DNA from: JAVJSU01 sp040219275
GTDB lineage: Bacteria > Chloroflexota > Anaerolineae > Aggregatilineales > Phototrophicaceae
Reading direction: 5' to 3'
DNA length: 64,000 nucleotides
Assembly (NCBI GenBank): GCA_040219275.1
Contig: JAVJSU010000007.1
Location: 1-64,000, forward strand
Positions within the stretch are counted from its first letter, which is position 1. Every line of letters begins with the position of its first letter. The notes beneath the pieces were generated by a model. The model made no database searches and was not told where the DNA came from. It was given only the letters and a program-made list of their open reading frames with translations. The translations under genes and the position numbers were made by a program. Positions 25,459 to 35,056 of the stretch are shown piece after piece.

Positions 25459-28400
25459 GTGATTGGGTTCGTCAATTCAAATTCGCTCATTGCTAACCGC
25501 TATGAATTTATACGGAAGCTCGGCGCAGGGGCGATGGGTGAAGTTTCCGAGGTAAGAGACCTGTTAAGCGGGCAGTCCGTGGCGCTTAAGCAGGTTAACT
25601 TGCCCGGTAGTACGCTTGCGCTCGCTTCACATTTGGCGACGAGCGATAATCCACGCATTGCGCTTGCCAATGAATTTCAAACCCTCGCGTCCTTACGCCA
25701 TCCGAATATTATCTCCGTGCTAGATTATGGTTTTGATAGGCAACGTCGCCCCTACTTCACCATGAATTTGTTGGACGAGCCTTTTACCATCTCCGAAGCG
25801 GCGGCAGATTTATCGCTTGCCGGGCAAATCGGGTTACTTATTCAATTGCTTCAAGCCCTCGCATATGTGCATCGTCGGAGCGTGCTCCATCGTGATTTGA
25901 AGCCGACTAACGTACTGGTCAAAAACGGGCAAGTGCATATGCTTGATTTTGGACTGGCGATGAACATCAATGCGGGTGGAAAGAGTGAAACTGCCGGAAC
26001 GCTCGCCTATATTGCACCAGAAGTCCTGATTGGTAGTCCGGCAACTGAAGCCTCAGATTTATATTCTGTGGGTGTGATCGCCTATGAAATGTTCACCGGA
26101 CAACATCCTTTCCAGACCGATAGTGCCACCAATCTCATCAATGATATTCTCCAAACGCCAGTTGATCTGGAGGAGGCTGATCTTCCGCCACGCCTGAAGA
26201 GTGTACTGGCGACCTTATTGGCAAAGACCACACAAGAACGGTATACCGATGCCTATGCGGTCATTGATGCCTTCCGTGACGCAGTTGAAGGTGTCCCTGA
26301 TGTTGCAGAAAGTCAGGAAATCCGCGAGAGTTTCTTGCAAGCGGCGACCTTCGTCGGGCGTGAAGCGGAGATTGGTCAACTGTCGCAGGCACTCCGCCAA
26401 TTAAAACATGAGGGAACGGGCAGTACATGGCTCGTCGGTGGTGAAAGTGGCGTTGGTAAATCCCGCCTGATTGAGGAATTACGCACGCGGGCGCTGGTTG
26501 AAGGCGCACTTGTGCTACGCGGGCAAATGGTGAGTGAAGGTGGCTTACCATATCATCTATGGCGCGACATTTTACGCCGTTTGGTACTCGTCGTCACGGT
26601 TGGTGATAGTGAAGCCCCTGTCCTTAAACAGCTTGTCCCTGATATTGATGTCCTACTCGGCTACGAGGTCGAGGATGCAGACGACATCGGGATGGATACG
26701 CAAAAGCGCCTGTTGCTGATTATCGAGCGTATCTTCCGGCGTACCTTAGCGACCCATAAAATTGTGCTGATTCTGGAAGATTTGCACTGGTCTACCGAGA
26801 GTCTTAAAGTGCTTGAGACACTCAACACGATGGTTTCAGAGCTTCCGTTATTGATTGTTGGCTCGTATCGCAATGATGAGCGCCCGACGTTGCCGGATGA
26901 GTTACCCGGTATGCAGGTGATTCCGCTTCAACGCCTACAGGCTCATGAAATTGAAAAACTCAGCCGCTCCATGCTTGGTGGCGCAGGCACACAGGATGCG
27001 GTTGTCGAATTGCTCCAGCGGGAAACGGAGGGCAACATCTTCTTCATCGTGGAAGTCGTGCGAACATTGGCAGAAGAAGCCGGTAGCCTGACGGAAATCG
27101 GTAAGGCGACCCTGCCTGCCGCAGTCTTTGCTGGCGGGGTGGAGCGGATTATTCGTCGTCGATTGGAGCGCGTTCCCCAATGGGCACAAGAGCCGGTTAA
27201 GCTAGCGGCGGTCATCGGACGACACATTGATGTGACCCTGCTAAGCCATGCCTTGCCCGATGTGGACATTGAACAGTGGGTGACCATTTGCACCAATGCG
27301 GCGGTATTTGATATACAGGACGAACAGTGGCGCTTTGCACATGATAAATTGCGTGAGGTCATTCTCAAAGACTTGACGGAAGCTGAAAAACAGGCACTCC
27401 ACAAACAGGTTGCCGAAGCGATTGAGGCACTCCACGCCGCGGAATTAGAGGATTATGCGGTGATGCTCAATTATCATTGGGCAGAAGCGGGCAATACCGT
27501 TAAAGAAGGCGATTATGCGGTCATCGCCGCCGCACAAATGCAAACCCGCAACGATTATCGTGAGATGAAACGGCTTTATGCACGCGCATTTGAGCTAAAC
27601 GTGCATGAGCGGGCAGAAAATCCCCGTAAAAAATTAGCAGACTTACAATTTGGGATGGGACGGGCGAGCTATCTACTGAGTGACTATGATGCGGTAACGG
27701 AATGGCAAACTCAGGCGTTGGACATCTACCGTGAATTGGACGATACATTTGGTATCGCAGAGGCAATAGCCGCGCTAGGCGAAGTCAAGATGCGCCAGTT
27801 TAATTCTGAGGAAGCGCTGTCATTGATCCAAGAGAGCCGTCGCCTGTATGAGTCACTAAATGAATCTGCAAAAGTTGCCTATGCGATGATGAATCTCGGT
27901 ATCATATCCTACAATCAAGATGATTACGCAGTGGCACGCGATTATTTCCTGCAAGCCTATGACTTGATGGAAAAAGTCGGTGATCCAATTTCTATTGCGC
28001 GTTCGTTGAATAATCTTGCCAATATTACCGAAGTTCTCGGTGACTCTGAAAAAGCAGAAGCCCTGCATCTACAAGCTCTGGCGATCCGGTTGGAAATTAA
28101 TGATCGACACGGCATTGCCTACAGTATGAATAACCTCGGCATTCTGTATTATTTCAGGAAAGATTATGACAAGGCGGAGCATTATCTTTCAGAGGGACTC
28201 AAGCTCGCGCATCAGGTCGGCGAGAAATTATCCGAGGCGGGCGCTTATAGTCAATTAGGGCAACTTTACACGCAATTAGAACGCTACCCGGAAGCAGAAC
28301 ATGCCTTTAAGCAAGCGATGAATTTACGGCAGGCATTTGATATAGTTGGCGTAGGACAGGCAAAGAGCAATGTGGGGCTGGTGATGGCGCGACAGGGGGA

Positions 28401-28719
28401 TTTTACCTCTGCGTGGCAATATTACCGTGAAGCCATCGCTATTTTTCAAGAAAAAGAGGCGCGGGGTCCATTGCGCGGCGTGCTTTCTAAGATTGGCGAA
28501 ACGCACATGTTGCAATCGGGTGATGTGGCTATCGCGGCGGAGATCATCCTCTTCGCCCAACAAAATGAGTCCAATCCTGATAGCGACTTCACGAAGGTCG
28601 TTGCCATGCTTCATGAACGCCTGACAGACACGGAGTTCAACGCCGCCGGGGAACGTGCTCAAAATCATACTTACGAGTCCATTGTTACGTTGGCGCTCGC
28701 CACCGACCCTACTCAATGA
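25459..28719 (+). CDS. Soluble Ser/Thr kinase fused to AAA ATPase and TPR repeats
   Basis: Three modules are seen in 1086 residues. Residues about 12-280 form a protein kinase: LGAGAMGEVSEVRD glycine loop, ALKQV lysine, LHRDLKPTNVLV catalytic loop, DFGLAM, and AYIAPEV. Residues about 295-560 form an AAA_16-type ATPase with Walker A GGESGVGKS and Walker B LILEDLHWST. The C-terminal 400 residues hold about eight TPR units with the alternating pattern AYSMNNLGILYYFRKDYDKA. The order kinase-ATPase-TPR is the PknK-like plan, where the C-terminal part serves regulatory protein contacts; the usual LuxR HTH is absent. The start is GTG at 25459. No transmembrane segment is present, so it acts in the cytoplasm. 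Confidence 0.92.
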   Translation: MIGFVNSNSLIANRYEFIRKLGAGAMGEVSEVRDLLSGQSVALKQVNLPGSTLALASHLATSDNPRIALANEFQTLASLRHPNIISVLDYGFDRQRRPYFTMNLLDEPFTISEAAADLSLAGQIGLLIQLLQALAYVHRRSVLHRDLKPTNVLVKNGQVHMLDFGLAMNINAGGKSETAGTLAYIAPEVLIGSPATEASDLYSVGVIAYEMFTGQHPFQTDSATNLINDILQTPVDLEEADLPPRLKSVLATLLAKTTQERYTDAYAVIDAFRDAVEGVPDVAESQEIRESFLQAATFVGREAEIGQLSQALRQLKHEGTGSTWLVGGESGVGKSRLIEELRTRALVEGALVLRGQMVSEGGLPYHLWRDILRRLVLVVTVGDSEAPVLKQLVPDIDVLLGYEVEDADDIGMDTQKRLLLIIERIFRRTLATHKIVLILEDLHWSTESLKVLETLNTMVSELPLLIVGSYRNDERPTLPDELPGMQVIPLQRLQAHEIEKLSRSMLGGAGTQDAVVELLQRETEGNIFFIVEVVRTLAEEAGSLTEIGKATLPAAVFAGGVERIIRRRLERVPQWAQEPVKLAAVIGRHIDVTLLSHALPDVDIEQWVTICTNAAVFDIQDEQWRFAHDKLREVILKDLTEAEKQALHKQVAEAIEALHAAELEDYAVMLNYHWAEAGNTVKEGDYAVIAAAQMQTRNDYREMKRLYARAFELNVHERAENPRKKLADLQFGMGRASYLLSDYDAVTEWQTQALDIYRELDDTFGIAEAIAALGEVKMRQFNSEEALSLIQESRRLYESLNESAKVAYAMMNLGIISYNQDDYAVARDYFLQAYDLMEKVGDPISIARSLNNLANITEVLGDSEKAEALHLQALAIRLEINDRHGIAYSMNNLGILYYFRKDYDKAEHYLSEGLKLAHQVGEKLSEAGAYSQLGQLYTQLERYPEAEHAFKQAMNLRQAFDIVGVGQAKSNVGLVMARQGDFTSAWQYYREAIAIFQEKEARGPLRGVLSKIGETHMLQSGDVAIAAEIILFAQQNESNPDSDFTKVVAMLHERLTDTEFNAAGERAQNHTYESIVTLALATDPTQ

Positions 28720-28836
28720 ACCAATACACCGTTCGATTTCGGTTTTACGCATTAAGGACGTGCTAAGACTCCGCTAAAATTTAGCCAAATCTGCCAAAAT
28801 CCCGCCGTGTCTGTGTGCTACTATCATTCAAATTTA

Positions 28837-28864
28837 TTGAAAACATGCCTGTGTCGTGTACAAT
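28837..28864 (+). promoter_or_regulatory. Sigma-70-type promoter of the permease operon
   Basis: TTGAAA (28837-28842), a 16-base spacer and TACAAT (28859-28864) predict a start near 28871, about 30 bases before the first permease ATG. Confidence 0.55.
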
Positions 28865-28902
28865 TACCTGCGGTACGGTAACCGATTAATGGTCAATTCC
28901 AC

Positions 28903-30570
28903 ATGGCAAGTACTTCAATGCAACCCCGTCGCGGTTTTTTTGAAACACAACGCGGACGGGTCATCTTAGAAAATCTGACGGCGTATCTTTTTCTTGCGCC
29001 GGCAGGACTCATCATTTTTCTGTTTGGGTTATTTCCGGTCGCATTTGCTTTTTTCGTCAGCCTGCATCAATGGCGACGCTTCCCCGGTGAGTATCGCGGG
29101 TTAGATAGTTACGTCGAAGCGGTGGGCAGTTTCGCTTATATTGCGTTCTTCTGGTTGGCGCTGGGCTTATTCGCCTATGCCGCTTATTCACTGTGGCGCT
29201 TGTGGCGGGAAAGCGAGGATGAGCGTACGGGGCTGGCTCAATTTATCCCCGGCATTGCAATCGCCGTGGCGACGATGGCATTCATCAACTGGTTCTTTAA
29301 GCTATTGCCTTTCGTGCTCAACGTGCCGATTCGGATGCGCGGACTTGAAATTACGCGTGAATTGTTCATTGAGGAGTTCTTCAAGAGCTTTCGCTTTGAA
29401 CCCGCTTTAAGTGCCGCTAATTGGATGTGGCTATCGCTCGGTGTGGCGATTGTCCTCACTATGATAATTTATCGCTTGCTCAGAACACCCCACAGCGGGC
29501 GATTTATGTTACTCAGCTTTTTTGCAGGGATGACCTTCATCGGCGGGGCGCTCTTACTGCAACTCACCATAAACGAAATCAACGTCGCCATTCAAGAAGC
29601 ACTGGAAGCTGAAGAATCTCTGCCCATCTGGTCACAGATTATTTTCATCAGCGCCGGTTTCGGGTTGCTCTTCGCCGCCTACTACACATGGACACGGGCG
29701 ACCAATAGCCACGATGAGCGCGATTTTATGCTCTCCGCATTTGCCGCGATTTTGCTCATCATTGGCGCGGTGTTGCTAATCGTCGAATTGCCAAAGGCAC
29801 TCAGCGCGGGCGATGATGATGTCTTTCGTGGGTTTAATGTGACGGTGATGTATGCTGTTTTTTCCGTGCCGTTGCAATTAACGCTCGGTTTGGGGTTGGC
29901 GGTTCTGCTGTTTCAAAACATCAGAGGGAAGTCATTCTTCCGTATGATCTATTTCCTGCCTTATATCACCCCGTTTGCGGCGACATCAGTAATTTTTACG
30001 CTCTTGTTCTCGCATCGGAGTGGGTCGCCTGCAAATCGTATGTTGCAGACCATCGGGCTGGATACACAGGTCTGGCTACAAAGTCCACGCGGGATTTTTC
30101 AGGTGATTTTCGGCAATATCGTTCCCGATCAATTGGCGGGTCCGGCGTTGGCGCTGGTGGTGATTATTCTGTATACCGTCTGGGTGTATGCAGGCTATAG
30201 CGCGGTGATCTTCCTTGCCGGTCTGGGTGGCATCCCTAAAGAGATGTACGAAGCGGCGAGAATTGACGGGGCAAATAGCTGGCAACAATTCCGCTTTATC
30301 ACGTTGCCCTTGCTATCACCAACCACGTTTTTCCTTACGTTAATCGCCACCATCGGTACATTTCAGGCATTCACACAAATTTTCTTGCTCCGTCAACCGG
30401 GATCATATAATGCGGTGGATACCATCAATATATACATCTATGAGGAACTCCGTTCATCTGCGCCGGATTATGCTTACGGGTCGGCGATGGCGTTCGTCCT
30501 CTTCGGGGTTATTTTAGTACTGACCCTCGTCCAAAATCGATATGCACAACGCAGGGTATTTTATGGCTGA
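28903..30570 (+). CDS. Sugar-type ABC transporter permease with an extra membrane-spanning insert
   Basis: The C-terminal 250 residues are a standard MalF/UgpA-like permease: QLTLGLGLAVLLFQNIRGKSFFR, FRMIYFLPYITPFAATSVI, and the ATPase-docking EAA loop EAARIDGANSWQQFRFITLP (about residue 450). The first 65 residues contain the expected first span. Between these lie about 210 extra residues (about 70-285) with five or so additional predicted spans, roughly doubling the usual size of about 300 residues. It forms the inner-membrane channel of a carbohydrate importer with the gene that follows, overlapping it by eight bases. No substrate-binding protein or ATPase lies beside the pair. Confidence 0.88.
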   Translation: MASTSMQPRRGFFETQRGRVILENLTAYLFLAPAGLIIFLFGLFPVAFAFFVSLHQWRRFPGEYRGLDSYVEAVGSFAYIAFFWLALGLFAYAAYSLWRLWRESEDERTGLAQFIPGIAIAVATMAFINWFFKLLPFVLNVPIRMRGLEITRELFIEEFFKSFRFEPALSAANWMWLSLGVAIVLTMIIYRLLRTPHSGRFMLLSFFAGMTFIGGALLLQLTINEINVAIQEALEAEESLPIWSQIIFISAGFGLLFAAYYTWTRATNSHDERDFMLSAFAAILLIIGAVLLIVELPKALSAGDDDVFRGFNVTVMYAVFSVPLQLTLGLGLAVLLFQNIRGKSFFRMIYFLPYITPFAATSVIFTLLFSHRSGSPANRMLQTIGLDTQVWLQSPRGIFQVIFGNIVPDQLAGPALALVVIILYTVWVYAGYSAVIFLAGLGGIPKEMYEAARIDGANSWQQFRFITLPLLSPTTFFLTLIATIGTFQAFTQIFLLRQPGSYNAVDTINIYIYEELRSSAPDYAYGSAMAFVLFGVILVLTLVQNRYAQRRVFYG

Positions 30571-31510
30571 GATTAGTTTCGACAAGCAGATCAATTCAAC
30601 CAACATCGAACAACACGGCGATCAGACAGCGCGGATTAACCGTCCGCGTAAGCCGGTGCCGGTTGGTAAAATTCTCATCTATGCGTTACTCATCCTCGGC
30701 GCGGTGGTGGCGGTTATTCCGTTCATCTGGATGCTCAGTTGGTCAATGATGACGAACGTTGAGGTGACACGCGGGTTGTTCGTCCCGACGACGGGGATTC
30801 ATCTGCAAGAGAATTATTCTATTGCGTGGAACAACAGCGGCTTTTCACAATATATGTGGAACAGTGCACGGATTGCGGCGATTACTCTTTCCGGGATGCT
30901 TCTGTGTTGTATTCCGGCGGCATATGCTTTTGCTCGGATGCGCTTTTTTGGCAAGAATGTATTGTTTGCGATTATGCTTTTAACGCTGATGATTCCCGAC
31001 ATCGTGACGCTCATCCCGAACTTCCTGACCGTCGTCTGGATTGACCGCCTGAGCCGGAGTTTGTTCGGTGATGCGACGGCATGGCTAAACAGCTGGCCTG
31101 CGTTGACTGTACCGTTTATGGCATCGGCGTTTGTCATTTTTCTTTTGCGCCAATTCTTCATGCAAATCCCCGAAGATTTATGGGACGCGGCACGGATTGA
31201 CGGGGCGGGGCATGTGCGCTTTATGGTCTCGGTGGTGATGCCGTTATCCCGTCCGGCGATTACGACGGTGGTGCTCCTCGGCTTTATCGGCTCATGGAAC
31301 GCGTTGTTGTGGCCTCTATTGGTGGTACAGACAGACACATGGCGACCTGTAGCCTATGGCTTGACGTTGTTCGTCACGGGGGAGGCGGGCGATGAATTCC
31401 ACCTACAAATGGCGGCTTCGATGATTATGATTCTACCGATTCTTGTGGCGTATTTCTTTGCACAGAAGCAATTCACGGAAGGCATCGCTACTACCGGCTC
31501 TAAAGGCTAG
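30563..31510 (+). CDS. Sugar-type ABC transporter permease (MalG/UgpE-like)
   Basis: The 315-residue protein has six membrane spans and the conserved EAA-loop variant DAARIDGAGHVRFMVSVVMP (about residue 205), typical of the second permease of carbohydrate ABC importers. A cytoplasmic N-terminal tail of about 45 residues precedes the first span (ILIYALLILGAVVAVIPF). ATG at 30563 is chosen because it overlaps the upstream permease gene by eight bases, a normal arrangement for translational coupling; an ATG at 30542 is less likely. The two permeases presumably form a heterodimer and borrow an ATPase encoded elsewhere, as MsmX-type systems do. A terminator follows. Confidence 0.92.
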   Translation: MAEISFDKQINSTNIEQHGDQTARINRPRKPVPVGKILIYALLILGAVVAVIPFIWMLSWSMMTNVEVTRGLFVPTTGIHLQENYSIAWNNSGFSQYMWNSARIAAITLSGMLLCCIPAAYAFARMRFFGKNVLFAIMLLTLMIPDIVTLIPNFLTVVWIDRLSRSLFGDATAWLNSWPALTVPFMASAFVIFLLRQFFMQIPEDLWDAARIDGAGHVRFMVSVVMPLSRPAITTVVLLGFIGSWNALLWPLLVVQTDTWRPVAYGLTLFVTGEAGDEFHLQMAASMIMILPILVAYFFAQKQFTEGIATTGSKG

Positions 31511-31550
31511 GATCGAGAAATACCATCAGTCCACAATAAAATATCAACCC

Positions 31551-31589
31551 ACCCTACGGTACAATAAATACGTGTGCCGTAGGGTTTTT
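31551..31589 (+). terminator. Intrinsic terminator after the permease operon
   Basis: CCCTACGG (31552-31559) pairs with CCGTAGGG (31577-31584), followed by TTTTTGTTTT. The loop is 17 bases. Confidence 0.85.
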
Positions 31590-31629
31590 GTTTTAGCATT
31601 TAGTGCGAAACATTTTAGGAAAAGAGATC

Positions 31630-32538
31630 ATGACGGAGAGTTTACCGCCTATTTTACCTGTTGGAACGCAGGTCGTTACCCATGAAGATGTGCTGAATCA
31701 AAACGGGGAGACTGTGTTTACCTCCGGTGCTGTCGGCGTGATCGTCAAAGCGCCTACCGATGCCACCCATGCCTATCGCGTAAAATTTATGGACAACACA
31801 GAAGTTTCGCTCAAGCGGGCGAGTATTTCTGTGCGCCGGCATTTTCAAAAGCCAGAAGCCGTAACCTCCGCAGATAGCGTCGATCTGTATCAGCATGTGA
31901 TTTATCGCTGTGTGGTCGGGTCGCGTGCTTATGGGCTGGATAACGACGAGTCCGATATTGACCATCGTGGATTTTACCTCCCGCCAGCGGATTTGCAGTG
32001 GTCGCTTTATGGCGTGCCGGAGCAACTGGAACGGGGCGAAGAAGTGTATTGGGAAATGCAGAAATTTATCGTGCTGGCACTCAAGGCGAACCCTAATATT
32101 CTGGAGTGCCTGTATACCCCGCTGGTAGAACACACGACTCCGTTAGCCGATGAATTGCTGGCGATGCGCGAAATTTTCGTCTCCAAATTGATTTACCAGA
32201 CTTATAATGGTTATGTGACTTCGCAATTTCGCAAGCTGAACAAGCACATCGAGTTGCACGGCACGATCAAATGGAAACACGCCATGCACCTGATACGATT
32301 ATTGCTTTCCGGAATGATTGCCCTGCGCGAGGGGCTGATTCCGCTTACGGTTGAGGCGCACAGGGATGATCTGTTAGAAATCAGGCACGGTCAATGGGCG
32401 TGGGACGCTATTGACGCGTGGCGCTTACGGTTGCATCATGAATTTGAGGAGGCTTTCCGCGAAACCAAATTGCCGGAACGCCCTGATTATGAACGGGCGA
32501 ACGCTTTTCTAATTCATGCCCGACGGAGCGCCTTTTGA
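31630..32538 (+). CDS. RlaP/YcgL-type nucleotidyltransferase (pol-beta superfamily), copy 1
   Basis: The 302-residue protein has an N-terminal small barrel of about 65 residues (VGTQVVTHEDVLNQNG to VKFMDNTEVSLKR). Next comes a pol-beta-type nucleotidyltransferase core with GSRAYGLDNDESDIDHRGFY (about residue 95), giving the GS loop and paired metal-binding aspartates. A helical C-terminal domain contains YVTSQFRKL and WKHAMHLIRLL. This combination matches the COG3541/RlaP group, which comparative genomics has linked to RNA repair alongside RNA ligases. The direct substrate is not known. It overlaps copy 2 by one base (TGATG), so the two are translationally coupled. ATG 31630 follows AGGAAAAGAG. 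Confidence 0.85.
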   Translation: MTESLPPILPVGTQVVTHEDVLNQNGETVFTSGAVGVIVKAPTDATHAYRVKFMDNTEVSLKRASISVRRHFQKPEAVTSADSVDLYQHVIYRCVVGSRAYGLDNDESDIDHRGFYLPPADLQWSLYGVPEQLERGEEVYWEMQKFIVLALKANPNILECLYTPLVEHTTPLADELLAMREIFVSKLIYQTYNGYVTSQFRKLNKHIELHGTIKWKHAMHLIRLLLSGMIALREGLIPLTVEAHRDDLLEIRHGQWAWDAIDAWRLRLHHEFEEAFRETKLPERPDYERANAFLIHARRSAF

Positions 32539-33290
32539 TGGAAAATCTCGATTTGCTGAAGTCTATCGTCGATGAGCAACCGTATCCGCTGTTGTTTGCG
32601 ACGGTCAGCGGTGCACACGCGTATGGGTTTCCGTCGCCGGATTCTGATTTTGATTTGCGGGGCGTGCATATTCTGCCGATGGTGGATGTTGCGGGCTTGT
32701 ATACACCACAAGAAACCATCGAAATTGAGAAAATCGTCGATGAGTTTGAGCTTGACCTCGTGACGCATGACGCTCGTAAATTTTTCGGGCTGGTGCTTAA
32801 GCGCAATGGGTATGTGTTGGAGCAAATTTTCTCACCGCTGATCGTGCATAGTACGCCGGAATTCGACGAACTGAAAGCCATCGCACCACAGGCTATCACC
32901 GTGAATCATGCCCATCATTATTTAGGGTTTGCGCGTAATCAATGGGACTTGTTTAATAAGACCTCTCCGCCGAAAGTCAAACCATTGCTGTATGTGTTCC
33001 GCACTTTGTTGACGGGTATTTACCTGATGCAAACCGGTGTGGTGGAGATGAACCTCGTCGTGTTGAATGACACCTACAAGTTGCCTTATCTCGCCGACCT
33101 GATCGAACGGAAAATTTATGGCGCGGAAAAAGGTGTGCTGGATGATGCTGACGTGACCTTTTATACCGCAGAGTATGAACGCCTTGTCACCATGCTGGAA
33201 GATGCACGCGATGCCAGTACATTACCCACAGCCCCGACCTGCAAGCCTGCTTTGAATGACCTGTTGCTTCGCTTGCGTGGGATAAAATGA
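32538..33290 (+). CDS. RlaP/YcgL-type nucleotidyltransferase, copy 2
   Basis: The 251-residue protein is a diverged paralogue of the preceding gene, lacking the N-terminal barrel. Its catalytic block GAHAYGFPSPDSDFDLRGVH (about residue 22) keeps the DxD pair but has Ala where most nucleotidyltransferases have the Gly-Ser loop serine. The helical C-domain has AHHYLGFARNQWDLF and LLYVFRTLLTGIYLMQTG, paralleling copy 1. A start at the overlapping ATG (32538) is chosen over an adjacent TTG (32535). Tandem copies suggest a heteromeric enzyme or division of substrate. A short hairpin closes the unit. Confidence 0.85.
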   Translation: MENLDLLKSIVDEQPYPLLFATVSGAHAYGFPSPDSDFDLRGVHILPMVDVAGLYTPQETIEIEKIVDEFELDLVTHDARKFFGLVLKRNGYVLEQIFSPLIVHSTPEFDELKAIAPQAITVNHAHHYLGFARNQWDLFNKTSPPKVKPLLYVFRTLLTGIYLMQTGVVEMNLVVLNDTYKLPYLADLIERKIYGAEKGVLDDADVTFYTAEYERLVTMLEDARDASTLPTAPTCKPALNDLLLRLRGIK

Positions 33291-33318
33291 ATAGGGCGCA
33301 CTCATGAGCACGCCCTAT
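33291..33318. terminator. Hairpin between convergent genes
   Basis: ATAGGGCG (33291-33298) pairs with CGCCCTAT (33311-33318), starting right at the stop codon of copy 2. There is no long T-tract on either side, so it may be weak. Confidence 0.45.
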
Positions 33319-33328
33319 GATTACTTAC

Positions 33329-35056
33329 CTACTCCCCGCCGATTTGAATGGAGCGTACAAACGCATCCACATCATTCAGATTGGGCGTAAATGTATCTGG
33401 TGCGGCGCTGTCTAAAAATTCTGCTACGCCGTCGATATAGTCTCTGTAAAAGCCCGATAAATCATCAAATGAGGTGGCGTATAGTTCCTGCGTGATCTCC
33501 GCATTGAGTAACGCGTCTGACTGCAAGAAGTATATGATCTCGATATAGTGCAGACCATCATCGCTTAAACCGGTAAAGATGTATAGCGGGCTGACCTGGG
33601 TGAAGTCCTGCGTGATGTGGGCGATATAGCGGATGCCGGAGCCATTCTGAAAGTGGATATATTCCGCGCGGGTGTAGAGAGGCATTCCTGCATTGATTCG
33701 GGGTCCGATGACGATGGGAACGGGTGAGGGGCGGTTTTCCAGCGCCTCTGCCAGATCGCTAAAATCACGCAGATTCAATTCTTCGGTGAGGGCAACGGGA
33801 TAAATCAAAATCTGGTTCCAATTCGAGTTAAATTGACCTTCTTCCATTTCAAATTCAAATCGCAACACAGGGGGGGCTTCTTCGCCTGTGAAATCTGCGA
33901 AGGGTTCTATATCTAGATATTGCCCGACCAATGATACGCCAACAGAGTCCGGAAACTCATACGTCACATCATCCGGCGAAAGTTCCAGCGTGGGCGCGGG
34001 TGGCTCAACTTCAATGAGTAGGGATTCCATCATCGTGTCGAGCGCAGGCAGGAAGGGCAAAAAGTCGTCAATTGTGCCACTTTCGAGCAGGGTTTCTATA
34101 TCATTTAGATATTGTGCATAGGATGATCCGTCGTCATCGGTCTGGTAGGGTAAGCCTTCCTCACTGCTTTCCGGCAGAATCGGTACATAGAGCGGCAATG
34201 ATATCGAGATGAGTTGACTGCGATCATCCGTCATACCGACGAACGTATAATCCGGCGCTGTGTTTGATACCGTAACGAAGTGTTCAACGGGCGTGGTCAG
34301 GTAGCGTACCCCGATGCCATTTTGAAATTCCAGAAATTGGGGTAGGGCTTGATAGGGCTGTTCGGCATTGGTAACAGGGACAAACGGGGGTTGGTCTAAG
34401 CCTTCCGGAAAAGTTCGTGTTTCTAGCATGGTGATGAGCGCATCCACCTCATTAGCGGAGGACTCGCCGAGTGCGGCATAGTCATCCAGCGGAATGACCG
34501 TTATTGATGCAACCTTGGAAGGATCGCCATAGTCTCGTAGCCAGCTAGCATACGTGATTTGTACCGCGTCTACCGTGCCATCTACTCCATCCGCGCCAAT
34601 TTCTATGGTGCTCCCCGTCGGAGAAGACCCATAACTACTCGAATAGCTTAGTGAGATGCCGCGATAGCTGTAGTCAGTGATGAAATTCGGCACATAAAGT
34701 GGCTCTAACCAATATTCACCGCTACTGCCTTCTGCTGTCCACACAGATCCGGGTACGCCACGTCCTTCATAGAACACGCTCCACCAGACGAAACCATCGG
34801 CACACACCGGACCGCCAGTGACGAGGAACTCTGCTTCACCGGGAATGAATCCCAGTGATTCGGCATTAAGGGAAGGTTCAGCACGGATGCGGTTGGCATC
34901 TCCCGGCAGAACACGTCCACGATAACCCATAGTCAGGCGCGGTGGCAGGGTATCTGGACACTCAAACGGGTCGTCGTCCTGTGCGAAATTCATAGGTGCG
35001 TTGAGTAGTAGGAGGATGAAGGTCAATAATACTGCTGTTGTGGTTTTAATCTGCAT
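33329..35056 (-). CDS. Secreted SH3b protein with duplicated C-terminal domain
   Basis: The 575-residue protein has a signal peptide (ending NFAQ) and an SH3b-like domain at about residues 35-120. That domain carries CPDTLPPRLTMGYRGRVLPG, ANRIRAEPSLNAESLGFIPG and a WW pair in CADGFVWWSV. Two copies of an uncharacterised domain of about 170-190 residues follow, each with the signature FxNGxGxRYxT/A followed by YxFxGLxDD (FQNGIGVRYLTTPVEHF and FQNGSGIRYIAHITQDF). The same layout with one domain copy is found in the gene just upstream. Function is unknown; SH3b domains often bind peptidoglycan. It overlaps the upstream gene by 11 bases, so translation is coupled. Confidence 0.82.
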   Translation of the reverse strand: MQIKTTTAVLLTFILLLLNAPMNFAQDDDPFECPDTLPPRLTMGYRGRVLPGDANRIRAEPSLNAESLGFIPGEAEFLVTGGPVCADGFVWWSVFYEGRGVPGSVWTAEGSSGEYWLEPLYVPNFITDYSYRGISLSYSSSYGSSPTGSTIEIGADGVDGTVDAVQITYASWLRDYGDPSKVASITVIPLDDYAALGESSANEVDALITMLETRTFPEGLDQPPFVPVTNAEQPYQALPQFLEFQNGIGVRYLTTPVEHFVTVSNTAPDYTFVGMTDDRSQLISISLPLYVPILPESSEEGLPYQTDDDGSSYAQYLNDIETLLESGTIDDFLPFLPALDTMMESLLIEVEPPAPTLELSPDDVTYEFPDSVGVSLVGQYLDIEPFADFTGEEAPPVLRFEFEMEEGQFNSNWNQILIYPVALTEELNLRDFSDLAEALENRPSPVPIVIGPRINAGMPLYTRAEYIHFQNGSGIRYIAHITQDFTQVSPLYIFTGLSDDGLHYIEIIYFLQSDALLNAEITQELYATSFDDLSGFYRDYIDGVAEFLDSAAPDTFTPNLNDVDAFVRSIQIGGE

